Part shown: one piece after another, positions 32,141 through 43,763 of the stretch
How the letters are laid out: every line of letters starts with the position of its first letter
Position numbering within the stretch: the stretch's first letter is position 1
Source: Leptodontidium sp. MPI-SDFR-AT-0119
Lineage: Eukaryota > Ascomycota > Leotiomycetes > Helotiales > Leptodontidiaceae
DNA: 64,000 nucleotides
NCBI GenBank assembly: GCA_020726505.1
Contig: JAHLEZ010000019.1
Location: 1,116,001-1,180,000, forward strand
Reading direction: 5' to 3'
The notes under the pieces: generated by a model
What the model was told of the DNA's origin: nothing
Databases searched by the model: none
What the model saw: the letters and a program-made list of their open reading frames with translations, nothing else
Program-made: the position numbers and the translations under genes

Positions 32141-33270
32141 TGAATGGTGTTACATTACATACATGGCTTTGTTACGTTTTTGTTTGTGTGTTGTGGTTTT
32201 GGGTGTTTAGTCTTTAGTTCTCTTTGTGGATTTTGACAGTGATGTTGATGTTGATTTTGTGTTGAAGGTTATTTAGGTGTCAGCTGTGTTGTGTTGTGTT
32301 GTGTTGTGTTGAGGTTGAAGATGGATGGATGATACATTATCGGAGGGAAATTTCTCTCACTTCTGGTCGTCACTACTTTGTATCCCGATCCCTTTTCTCG
32401 TCTACCTATTTATTTACTTGTAACCAGATTGGAAATGATTTTTTTTATTTTAGCCATGTTCGGATACACACACCCACCCACTCCTTCACTCATCTTCTTG
32501 TTAAATTTGTATTTGTCATGCTGTGGGATGGGTTTCCATTACTATTTCGTCGTCCGTTAGTTACAAGCTGGCAGCTTTTATGTTAATTATCACGGATGGC
32601 ATACACATACATATATGAGTATTCAGACTCATCTATCCATTCACCTACTTGGTGGTTCCATCCACTTACTTCGACCCCCCAAAAAAGGGTATCGGATAAG
32701 CAATATCAATTCATAACCCCCATCATACCTTCCTTCACTTACAGCTAAGTCTATTCATAATGAGAAAAGAAAAGAAAAGAAAAGAAGAACCCCCCCCCCC
32801 CCCCCCCCCCCCCCCTAAAGCTGTTTTGAATTTGTAGCTTGATACGTAAGTAATAAACAACAGCAGGAAATATTTATCACTTGATATGCATTTCATCTCC
32901 TCCTTCTCCCACTCCCCTTCTCTCTATCTCTCTCTACCTTACCTTACCTTACCTTACCCACCCAAATACTCCACGCAACCCTCAAAGGGAACTCCAAAAC
33001 CCCAGAAAACAATATCACTCAAGACCTCAAATTAAAATAAAAAAACAACAATCAAAAAAATCTCAAATTATGAACTGTAATTAGACATCAAAGAAGAAAC
33101 CTAGATTTTTGCAACCCCCTATCCAAATCCCCAAGTCCCGAATCCCTAATCATCAACCTAATGATATATACGCCAGCTAACTATCGTACAACATGAACCC
33201 AATAAACATAATACTCATAAACAGCCCCATTTCCAAATTTCCCCTCTCCCCTAATAACCCCATCCACTAC
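32141..33270. other. Convergent intergenic region with simple repeats
   Basis: No gene is seen. Simple repeats cluster here: a TTGTG repeat at 32285-32312, an AAAAG repeat at 32763-32787, a run of 26 C at 32790-32815, and a CTTAC repeat near 32937-32957. Confidence 0.5.
32790..32815. repeat. Homopolymer of 26 C
   Basis: An uninterrupted 26-base C run directly follows an A/G-rich repeat. Its true length cannot be trusted in most sequencing methods. Confidence 0.9.
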
Positions 33271-36200
33271 TCATCCACCACCCATCTCAACATCCACAAG
33301 AGCATCACTCATAATCCTCAACACCTTACTGTACTGACTAATCCTCACCCTCCAGCGTCCAATATCCTCCAGCAGACGCGCATAATCCAGCAATATCCTC
33401 CTCGCAGCCTCATACCCCGGTCTGTGAATGACGCCATCGAAACATATACCACCGCCATGGCGGATGAAATTGACGGCTCCGTCATCAGTAGGTGCTTGAT
33501 TGGCGTTCATGGCCGTTCATGTTGTTGATGTTGGAACCGGAGTTGATTTGTTCAGCGGAAATAGAACCGAGTCCCTCGCCACCAACAACAGTCCAATCCA
33601 CATCATCGACAAGATCGAATCCTGATGTAGATGCAGACCCGGGATTTCCAACCCCAGTATCCGCCTCAGGCGGAACCATAAACACGTACAATCCTAGAAT
33701 AAGCGCAGAGATGAACAACCCGGTTGAAGCATGGAAAGGATCACCATCAGATGCTCGCCGATTTGACATCAACTTGAATGTCTGCGCAGCATGTAAACAT
33801 GCTCGCCTTGCACTGGGTGTCTGAGTCCAGATGGCAATATCATCCAGTGCTTGTCTCGCAGCTGGTGCACCTTCACATCCTGCTCCCGTTTCAAACAATC
33901 GAATGTCAGATGTGAGCATGATGCATGTATTGTGCCACAGAACCATACAATTTGGATTCATAGATGTGAATAGCGGACCGTATGATTTCATGACGTGGAT
34001 AACAAGTGATTTTGTCTGTTTGGCTCGTGGGTCCAAGTCATATGTTAGGGCTGGGACGAAGTATTGCTCGTCTGCGCGGCGATGACAGCCTGATAACAAG
34101 CGGTGGAAATCATGCGAGATGCGAAGACGGATCATACTGAGGATACCGTGCATAGCGAGCGGTTCGAGAGTGTTGTTTAGTTCGGGAAGTGTGAGTATGT
34201 CGCCAGAGAGAGAGACCATTGGCATGCACATTTGATGACGGGTAGCAGCGAGATGTGCCCATTTATGTGCGGTTGTGGCTTGAAAAAGTGCTGTGTCGCA
34301 GGGGAGGATTACTTGGATGTCTTCTGTTCTCATGATGGGACTTGTGTGGAGCATTGCTGAATACCATGTATCGACCATAGTCAAGGAGACGATTAATCTG
34401 TGGGGTTAGTAGGGTTTGTGCAAAACGTAGGGAGATAGCATACCGTTTTGCACATTCTATCCTACTCCATGCTTTCCATCTAGCTTCTAGACCGGATATC
34501 TGACCGAAGAAACTTTCATTGAGAGGCTGACCATCATTTGCGTTAAACAGTCCGTGTTTTTGAGCAGTCTGGGGGTGTCAGTGGGGATTGGATTTGTTGA
34601 TATGAATAGCCTACCATGATGACGTTTGCGTATAACATTTGACATTGCGATTGTTGGTATTTTTGCTGCATTTGTCAGTTTTGTATACTTGACCATGCAC
34701 ATGCAGGAAATACTTACTCCCATCATTTCAGTGAGGTTGAGAATCAAAACAGCGCTTGCCAAACTAGACATCTGATCTATCCGGCTCCGGTCTCCAGAAA
34801 GTGATGGCATAAGCTCAATAGATACTTGCTCAAGTGCTTTCTATGACCAATTAGTAAAAGTCTGTTCATCCGTGTAATCCGACTCACTGAGAATGTTTGC
34901 CTCACAAACGCAGTAGCTCCTTTCGTTTGAAGTATTGTCAAACCAATCAGACACATGATGAATAAGATAGATGTCGGAGCTGTCTTCGGACAGAAAGTAG
35001 GGGTATGGATGAAAGGCATCAAAGGATGAAATTGGCGGAAGTAAAGATCCAGTCCAATGTCAAATATCTCGGCTGGAGGGAAATTCGAGGATAGCGGAGC
35101 ATCGTTAACGACTGAAGGTGCTTGTCCCGCAGATCTGGACTCCGACGGTGAAGAGAAGTTCTCGGGCGAACCGAATGCTGCTGGTGGAGTTTGGTCGCTC
35201 GATACATTTGTAATAGTGACAAACATCCTCTGCAGCCTTTCTCTACAATCCTCATCCAGGCCCCAGCGAGAACCACATTGCCGATTTTGTTCTATGGCCT
35301 CTGGTGACAGATTTCCGTTCGAGAAGAGATTATCCTCTGCTTTCAACACGGCATCCCACCAGAGGGTAGGCATCAGTCGAAGTGGATTGCTGTGTCTATT
35401 TGGCCAACACCGCTCGACTTTGGCAAATCGTTCATTCGGTATGAGAGTGCTGGGAGAACTTGGATTCCTCACAGATGCCGGTTCATCCGACGCCGTGAGA
35501 GATGAACCCCTCCTCACACCAGTAATCTGACTATTAGAACTTCCGAAATCTTGCAGGTTTCCTGGGTGAAGATGTGATTCGAGATCAAATTGATCAAACC
35601 AAGTTTGTAAATCTTGTGGCATAATTGCAACATCCGGTGCCATTGCTCCCATATCCGGCGATATATGATCTTGCATGCCATTTAATCGAGCGGAGTATAA
35701 ATCCTCCCCAAAGTTGAATCTCGAGGAATTATTTGGAGACGGGCCAATATTCTGAAAGTTTGGGTCGGGTTGTGTAGGTCTAGGATCGAAATTGACCTCT
35801 GAATGGGCGACATGTCCATTATTCGGCATTTCCAGTGTCCAACTTGGAGCAGCACTCATTTCTGGCAGGGCAGCGTTCCCCGAGTCCGTCATAACTGCAT
35901 CCATTGTTCCATTGTCCCATTTCTGTTGTGATGCCAATAGAGCGAGGTGGTCTAGACCGGAGGGTAATCCGTTCGAAGTCGGTCGAGGGAGATGGTCTTC
36001 CAATGAGGGGTCAATAACTGATGGTGATGCGACCTGTACTTGACTTTGCCTCCGCACATTTTGTGTTGCTGAGTTGCTTTCGGAGGATGCGAGAGGGGTT
36101 TGACTCGGATTCGGTGCGCCGTTGATTTCTATGAAATCCCCCTCTGATGAACTCTTCTCCACCTCTTCGCCGACAATTTGGGGGTGGTTCTTTAGATGGC

Positions 36201-36603
36201 GTATCAACACATCACTGAGAGAAGTAAGTAACCACACTCCAATTGGATACATAAATACACGCAATACCTTCTTGAGAAACTCTTCTGACATCGCGGACAA
36301 GTGTAGGGTCTCTCTCCAGTATCTAAGGGTCAGATAATTAGTTGTTGTGTATCTCGACTTGTCCAATCCCACCCAAATCAATATCCGGCAACGCGCGAAA
36401 CAACAAGACACCTCTCACGTACGGGACCTCTGATGACGCTTCAAATGCTCGGCCTTGGAAAACCTCCTCTCACAGTATCGACATTTCTTAGGGAGCAGGG
36501 GCCGTTGTTGCTCTGGTTTCCGGTCCTGGGCTGCTGGACTGGTAGCAGTAGCAGTTGCAGTGGTCGGCATAGCCTGTGTCGTCGTGTGGGGCTTCTTCGT
36601 CAC
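33271..36603 (-). CDS. C2H2 zinc-finger plus fungal-specific domain transcription factor, C terminus frameshifted
   Basis: Seven exons (36603-36423, 36322-36268, 36214-34888, 34840-34718, 34665-34615, 34568-34444, 34397 onward) encode 924 aa up to a TGA at 33485-33487. Finger 1 is CRYCERRFSKAEHLKRHQRSH and finger 2 CPRCQKSFSRSDVLIRHLKNH; both are completed only by splicing. A long polar region with acidic and Gln/Asn-rich stretches follows. The fungal-specific transcription factor domain begins near FDIGLDLYFRQFHPLMPFIH and continues through SLASAVLILNLTEMMG and RWKAWSRIECAKRLIVSLTM. At 33500-33521 an imperfect 10-base direct duplication shifts the frame. The other frame continues with family-like GAVNFIRHGGGICFDGVIH and RRILLDYARLLEDIGRWR to a stop at 33271. 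Such two-finger factors often regulate adjacent catabolic genes. It is the only clear regulator inside the island. Confidence 0.85.
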
Positions 36604-38274
36604 TTTCAGTCGGGATTTCTCAAGTCAAACAGCACGGCGCAGGGCGGTGCAGCAGTCAACAACAATCGCACACCTCTAGGGTTGGGCCCATGGCAGACAG
36701 ACACTTCATACGCAGGTAGATGGTAGTAATGCGACGGACAAGTAGGCAGGATAGAGTAGTTAGTTACTGTAGGAATGAGTCTGGACTCTGGAGGCTGGAG
36801 CGGGAGAGGTCGGAGGTGCAGATGAAGATGCAGAAGTCAATACGGTAGTAGTGTGTGTCGTGTATGTAATGTAGGGCAGTGCAGTGTAGTGTGAAAGCCG
36901 TTTGCATTGCACTTGCTTTCCTGGGGTTCCGGTTCTGGTTCTGGCTCTGGATCTGTAATGGAATGGAAGGAAGGAAGGAAGGGTTGAGATCCACTATGCC
37001 CCAAAGCGGAGTAGCAAAAGGAGGGGAAGAGACAGGGAAGGAACTGTGACAGGCAGGGTTACAGTACCTCACGAAGCCAAGGCTCGACGGTCGGTGTGGT
37101 GGTGGGAGGCGGAGATTTTTGTCAGCTGCAGTCAGTGGGCGGGTGGGGGAGAGACGAGAAATGGAGATGATGGAGAGAGGGGAGGGGTAGGGTACGGTAG
37201 AGTACTCCGTAGAGAGAGTAACGTGCGCCTGAGTGGAGTGGATTAATGGAGATAGATGGATAATGAGGTTGGCCCAATAACATCAAGGCCATTAGGAAGC
37301 TGCTGATCACTTCTGTATCCTTCATGATTGGTTTCGGTTATTGCATTTTGCACTGGATCATTGTGGGATTGGATCGGATCGGATTGATGTCATGCTGAGC
37401 TGAAGAGTGTTCCAGACAGACTGCAAACAAACCGCAAACGGACTACGGAGGAGGACCCTGCTTGCCATGCCTCTAGCACGGCTAGAATCAATACCGACCT
37501 ACCGAAGTAGATAGTAATCATGAATGAATGATATTAACAATACTGGTGAGGCTATCGAAGGTTATGCTTACCCTACTAAATTACCCAGCTACCCTGGTAG
37601 TGACAAAGCGAAGTAAATTTATCTTTCAGGCACTGAACCCTGACAACCCAAACTTACCTAACTCTTCCAGTGGCTGCTATCTCGGCTGCACTGTACAACA
37701 CTGTACTTCAATGCACAAGTCAACTAGCTGGTATTTTAAAGAAACCGTCTTTCCTTTTGCGTATGTCTCAGCATGCCAGCGTAGATCTCCAAACCTCTAA
37801 AGGTAAGCCACACAACTGACCGCGGCACACAAAACTTACCTACAGAGTCTTCCCGAGTCTGAGACAAAACCTCACTCCAGCAAACTTTTTCCAGGATTGG
37901 AAGGAGAGAGACCGACAGAGAACTGACTTCATTTCATCCCGCGAACGTACCTGGCTACCGAAGTAATAACCTTTACGTATGACGGGATGATACATCCAAC
38001 CACGTTTCAACACCTCGAGACCCAAAGTCTCTTCGTCTCCTTTTGCTCCCCTCCTCTCATCTCATCTGTTGATGCTCTTCTGTTCTGTCCGGCATCTATC
38101 CCCCTGATGGGCAAACGTTAAATCCCATCCTTGCCTCGAGCCCCTCCCTTGTTCACCCGGCAGGCATTCTTCCTCTACCTGTCCAATCCTGCTTGCTGTG
38201 TGAGCACTGTGCAGCTCTGTATGCAGGTGCTGTGTGCTGTGCCTCACATCACTCACTCCCTCACTCACTCACTC
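36604..38274. other. 1.7 kb divergent intergenic region between regulator and acyl-CoA synthetase
   Basis: No protein or RNA gene is recognised. The part near 37,130-37,200 is G-rich. A long upstream region is usual for regulatory genes. The TCACTCAC-type repeat near 38,250-38,270 lies just before the synthetase ATG. Confidence 0.45.
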
Positions 38275-40516
38275 ATGGCGCTCCTCCCCTCCACCGCCAC
38301 AACCCTCCAAGCAGCAGCCACAGTCCTTGGCGCAGGCTACCTCAACGCAAAACTCGGCATCGGATACGACATAAGAGAACTGAAGCACAAAATCCAATTC
38401 GGGAAGACCCTATCGAAACGTATCCAAGAGTTTGGCGATGATGCTTCCCTCTATCGGATGTTGGAGAAGGCCGATCGGCATGCCGAGGCTTTGTGGTTTG
38501 AGGGCAGGACTTTGAATTGGGGTGAGGTGAAGACGAGTAAGCGCACCCTACCTATTCCTATTCCTATTCCTATTCCTACACCTATACCTAGAGAAATATA
38601 GATATCTTGAGAATGGAATTGATGGCTTTTAGACGCCGATTTGCTTGCTCAATATCTGGAACAACAGAATATTGAAGTTGGAGCTTCAGTTGGGCTGTAT
38701 GCCACCAATTCCCCAGAGATAGTCATCGCCATTTTCGCCATCGCCAAAATAGGAGCAGTCTCGGCTCTACTCAACACAGCTTTGAAAAGTACGTACCTCT
38801 CCTCCATCAAGAAATCATTCTAAACAACGAGAGCAGGTGATTCATTATCTCACTGCATCAACATCGCCCAAACAGACATCATAATAGCAACATCAGATCT
38901 CGTATCCAACATCCCACGAACCATCGGCTCCAAATCACTAAGAATATTCTCTCTCAACCTAAGCTACATTTCCCCTCTCTCAGAAATACAACCTCTCGCT
39001 TCTACAATAGCAGCAATCACACCCTCGATCCTCGCCAACCTTCCACCACCCATCACAACTACTCATTCAAAACGCAGCATCTCGGCTCCTTCTCTACTTA
39101 TTTATACATCAGGCACAACTGGCCACCCCAAAGCTGTTTCTATCAAAAACTTCATCCCCATCGCTGTTTCGACTCCTTCACCCCTCGACTCTCCTTCAGA
39201 TCACCACAGAGCCTACTGCTGCCTCCCACTTTTCCATGCCACTGCCCTCCTGGGCCTTCTCTATGCCTGCGGCACATCCTCAACCCTAATCCCCGTCCGC
39301 AAATTCTCCGCCTCCCGCTTCTCCCAAGACCTCCACACCTCCTCCGCAACACGCATGGTCTACGTCGGCGAGCTCTGCCGCTACCTCCTCGCCGCCCCTC
39401 CCTCGCCCTACGACACCTCCCACAGCTGCAAACTAGCACTCGGCAACGGTCTCCAACTAGATATCTGGGAAAGCTTCAAAACCCGCTTCAACATCCCCCA
39501 GATCCGCGAACTCTACCGCGCAACCGAAGGCCTGGCCCAATTCAACAATTTCTACGGCGGCGCCGCCGCAGCTGGGAAAGTAGGCTTCTCAGGCCTCCTA
39601 GGCAGGTATCTCGAGAATACAACGTTTTTAGTCCGCTACTCCCCTTCAACAGGCAACCTAATCCGCGATCCTGAAACGGGGTTCTGTATACCTTGCAAAC
39701 CCGAGGAGCCAGGTGAAGCCATAGGACGAGTCCAGTTCCTTGATTTCTACTCGGAGTATTTCGGAGATAAGAAAGCGACTGATGAGAGGTTTGTACGGGA
39801 TGTGTTCAAGAAGGGAGATCTTTTCCAGAGGAGCGGTGATGTGCTTGTTCGGGATCGGGATGGGTGGGTGAGATTCCATGAGAGGCTTGGAGAGACGTTT
39901 AGGTGGAAGGGCGAGAATGTTAGTGCGGGGGAGGTGAAGGCTTATATGTCTGAATTGGGGGGAGTTAGGGATATTGTGGTTTATGGGAGTAAGATTGAGG
40001 GGTGAGTTCTTTATATCCATCGTGTTCTAGTCATCCATTGGCTGGAAAATTAGAAGATGGATTGGTACTGACGAGAGTGTGACTAGTTATGATGGCCAAC
40101 TCGGAACAGCAGCAATAACACTCTCCTCGCCATCTTCAAACGCAGCATCTGAATCCGCATTCCTCGCCTCCCTCATCCCACATCTCAAAGCACGAGGTCT
40201 ACCAGATTATGCAATCCCGCGCTTAATCCGCTTCACTGAGAAGTAAACCTCTCTTTTCCTCTTCCAAAGCATCTTCCCTCCCCAGACTACCGTAAACCAA
40301 CAAAATAATCCTCGGCTAACCATGGGAAATGACAGGATCGACACAGTCGCAACATTCAAATACGCCAAAGAAGAGCTCAAAACTCGACCTTGGACGAAAG
40401 GAAGTGGCAAGGAGGAGAAAGATGGCGATAGATTATATTGGCTAGACCGAGGGGTTTATAAACCTCTCGATGGGCCTGCGTGGGCGAGAATCTCGTCTGC
40501 GAAAGCGAAATTGTGA
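38275..40516 (+). CDS. FATP-type very-long-chain acyl-CoA synthetase (AMP-binding)
   Basis: Five exons (38275-38536, 38633-38788, 38837-40001, 40087-40242, 40336-40516) give 639 aa, all in frame. An N-terminal hydrophobic stretch precedes FGKTLSKRIQEFGDDASLY. The AMP-binding P-loop is SLLIYTSGTTGHPKAVSIKN. Further motifs are YCCLPLFHATALLGLLYAC, IRELYRATEGLAQFNNF with the ATP-contacting Tyr-Arg-Ala-Thr-Glu, the FATP signature GDLFQRSGDVLVRDRDGWV with RLGETFRWKGENVS, and VATFKYAKEELKTRPW. The family couples uptake and CoA activation of long or bulky carboxylic acids, on peroxisomal or ER membranes. Within the island it could activate an aromatic or aliphatic side-chain acid; ordinary fatty-acid use is the alternative. 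Intron 1 carries a TATTCC-type microsatellite. Confidence 0.87.
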
Positions 40517-40899
40517 AGATCTACATCTACAATAAATCCTAACAGATTTTCAAAACTGAGGACAATTGTATACTATATAAGTCTGCGGTAAAACATTAAA
40601 CAGCCAGCTAATTAAAGAAAATATTATACGAAACACGCATCGATCTATTTCCGTACACGGAACAACCCATAGATCACAAATCCCACCAATCTTTCAAAAT
40701 CAAGCACAACTCTAAACGTCTACGAAAGGAAAGGAAGGTAACATCCAGCTACTTAAACGATAGCGCGATCCAAAACACCCGACTCTACCCTATCCCCCAA
40801 ACACAACCCACTTCCAATCCATCCACCTCCAATCCCTCCTTATCTCCACTCACTCCCCTTTCTCTTCCTTCCATTTCCCTCTCCCCCTCTCTCCCTCCT
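40517..40899. other. Convergent intergenic region
   Basis: The 3' ends of the synthetase and the SDR gene face each other. Nothing else is seen; the SDR side is strongly CT-rich on the plus strand. Confidence 0.4.
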
Positions 40900-42728
40900 C
40901 TATCTTCCGCCCTTAATCTCCCAACTCGTCCCCTCCCTCATCAAAAACTCCTGCCCCCTCTCCAATCTCTCACTATTATCCCTCCCCAACCACTCAGGCT
41001 CCAACCCCGTCATGCGCTCCTCAATCTCATAACTCTCGCCTCCAGCCACGAATACGATCTTGCCTTCGAAGGGGAGGGTTGCGCCGCGGTGGCCTGTACT
41101 TAATCCGTTGTCGTTTTGGGCGTTGCCGTTTATGTGTGTATTGATGGCGGAGGAGGCGGAAGAAGAGGTGGATATAGGGGTGGATGTGGAGGGGGAGGGG
41201 GAGAGAGATGAGGGGGGGAAACGGTTGGCAGTAGCGCAAACAAGAATCGATTTCGCGACGTCGGAGGGCTCGTTCTCTGGTAAATTCAATGCTCTCCAGC
41301 CGGATTCGATACCTGCTACCATTGCTGTTTCTATTCCCTCTCTTGTTAGCATTATTCTGTCTTTCTCTTTTTCACACAAGATATCAACCACTCTTCCTTG
41401 TCAGTATACTACCCCACTCCAACTCCACCCAATATCCTCCCCCTAAGTAAAAAACAGAAGAAGATGAGTAGAGAAGAAAAAGAGAGGAAGGTAGCGACTC
41501 ACTAGTCATCCAAGGACAAACAGCATTAACTCTAACCCCCTCCCGGGCAGCTTGTATCCTCACACCCCTCAACAGCCCCAACACCCCATGTTTACTAGCC
41601 GTGTACACAGCCAGATTCGTACTCTCCTTGAATCCCGCTATGCTGCTCACTAAGACTAGATCGCCTCCTCTCTCCCCAACACCAGTATCTCCTCTTGGTC
41701 CTCTTTGTCCAAAATCTCCATTCTGTCCTTGGTCTCGGGGAGGGATTCCGTTCTTATCCTTATTCTTCCGCAAATAAAACAACCCAATCCTAGCCGTATA
41801 CAAACACCCCTTTAGATTAACATCTATCTCCGTCGTGGGAAATTCTTTCTCTATCTCCCTATCCCCTTCCACTTCCCCTTCCCCATCTGAATCATTAAAT
41901 GTAAAAGGATCCCGCGGAATACTCATCCCCGCGTTCGCAACTACGATATCCACCCTCCCATGTAAGGAGATAGCGGTCTTGAAGAGGTGCAGTTGGGAGG
42001 TGTAGGATGTTACGTCTGTGCGGATGAATTTTGCTGTTGGTGCTTGTGCTTGTTCTGGTGAGGGTGGAGATGGAGAGGGAGAGGAAGATGGGGAGGAGGA
42101 CGAGGAGGAGGGGGAGGGGGAGAGTTCGGTTTCGAGTGCTAGTCCGAGAGTGGTGTTTATATCGCCGAAGATTATTTTAGCGCCGTAGTCTGTAGTTGAG
42201 AACGTTAGATTCTTTCTGCCTTAACGAAGTATGGTGAGGGATTCTGTGCTGACTCTTCTTGTTGTATGGAATGGGGGAAAGATGCAGGTAAGGTATTGAG
42301 ATTTTGCTCATATTAGTGAGATGGGATAGGGTGAGAAGAGACGAAATTCTAAACGCTTGTTTGGATACTTATAGAAACTTCGAATGATGAGATACTAATG
42401 CTCCTGTTATATATATACTCAAAACAACAGAATGAACACGGCACACACAGAGAGAATACTCATATATCTCCCAGCAATCAACCCCCACTTTAGCCTATCA
42501 AAACAGCAAAAGCCAACCAATCTAACTCCAAAGCAGATTCAATTCAATACGAAACGAAGAGATCACAACATAAGGACCAACAAGCAAAGAAGCAAGTAAA
42601 TAAAATCACATCTCACAATGAAAAAGCTTCACAGCAGCCCGTCCAATCCCATTCGCTCCTCCTGTCAACACCACCACCCTATCTTTCAGCGTACCGAATT
42701 GGGCTTCGTTGATTTGAATATGTGCCAT
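40900..42728 (-). CDS. Short-chain dehydrogenase/reductase
   Basis: Three exons (42728-42617, 42189-41503, 41396-40900) give 431 aa. The start MAHIQINEAQFGTLKDR leads into the cofactor motif VVVLTGGANGIGRAAVKL. After a long intron (about 430 bases) come YGAKIIFGDIN, VDIVVANAGM, LVLVSSIAGFKE and the catalytic YTASKHG, then VRVNAVCPWMT. Two low-complexity inserts are unusual for the family: a Ser/Pro run encoded around 42060-42130 and a second Ser/Thr run near 41130-41210. They make the protein about 150 residues longer than a typical SDR. SDRs of this group oxidise alcohols with NAD(P). Its divergent neighbour is a FAD monooxygenase, a common pairing in catabolic clusters. Confidence 0.83.
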
Positions 42729-43763
42729 CTTTGCCTCTTCGCGTCTTTGCCCCTTTGTTCTTTGTTGACTTTCTGTAATATTGTGACGATCTGGTGTGTT
42801 TCTGTATCACGGGCTTCTATGGTCAGGTGGGTAGGACGCAGTCACTTCTTTAGATATAGAAACCCCGTCGACATCAGCTGTTCCAATCCGGTGCGTCTCA
42901 CAGGACACTCATACCTGAATCCAGGGGTAAGTCGAAACGAAAACGAAAACGAAACGAAACGAAACGAAGCGAAGCGACCGTTTGAATCCGCTGTCTCTGT
43001 AAACCCTTCACACCAAACCAAGTCAGACCGAATTACAATTCAGATCAAGATCCCAATCCCATCCCACTTCAAGACAATTTGACAAATACCCTCCCTCCAC
43101 ACTTCTCCTTTAATTCCATCGCGTTTCTACCCATCCCATCCCACGACTTTTAGCCGAGAACGCCTTACAGCCGCCACCCCATCTTCGAGGGGACGCCAAG
43201 AAGGAGTATTTCCGAATCATGGCGCAGTTCTACTTAGACCCCTGCCCTATCCTCTTGGCAGTGCAGTGTAGTGCGGGGTAGTTTGTTGAGGGGGAGGGAT
43301 GAGGACCTCACAGCGGGGGACGCGTGTGGGGTCGAGCTTGCCGGAGCGGAGGAGCGGAGGGGCGGAGGATAGAGGAGGGAGGAGCTGGAAGGGCGCGGAG
43401 GAGGAGGACCCCACATCCTTTCTTACATGCATGCGATGGCTAGCTTTAGAGCTTGAATCTCACGATAGTTTCTAGTTCTTTGGAGCTGGAATTCCGTACA
43501 ACTGTGTTTTGGTTGACTTTGATGGTAGTGTGTTTGGGTATCTTCCATAGGACCGACATCTTCAGGTGCAATACTGCTATCCACTTACACTCTGCACATC
43601 AATTGAGCTCTCTCAAAGTTTGAAAAATTAGAAAAGGGAAGCTATGCATGTACGGCTTACCCCTCCAAACATCCCCCGTGGATGTCTCCCCAATTGTCGT
43701 TTCCAGTTTCCAGAGAAAGGATAGACTGAATGTCATGCTCACGCGGAAGATAGGTCACAATAG
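42729..43763. promoter_or_regulatory. Divergent promoter of SDR and FAD monooxygenase
   Basis: This head-to-head interval holds TGTGGGG at 43325-43331 and an inverted copy at 43409-43415. It also has a short tandem of GAAAC/GAAAAC units at 42937-42976. A small first exon of the monooxygenase probably lies inside it, near 43645-43700. Confidence 0.55.

Noticed and set aside
32285..32312. TTGTG repeat as telomere-like sequence
   Set aside because: The fungal telomere unit is TTAGGG; this is a short intergenic microsatellite.
33492..34085. Plus-strand ORFs of 84-110 codons
   Set aside because: They lie antisense to the last exon of the C2H2 regulator and show no motif.
36433..36726. Plus-strand ORF rich in Cys, Gly and Leu
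   Set aside because: Antisense to the zinc-finger exon; composition is a mirror of the Ala/Thr-rich coding strand.
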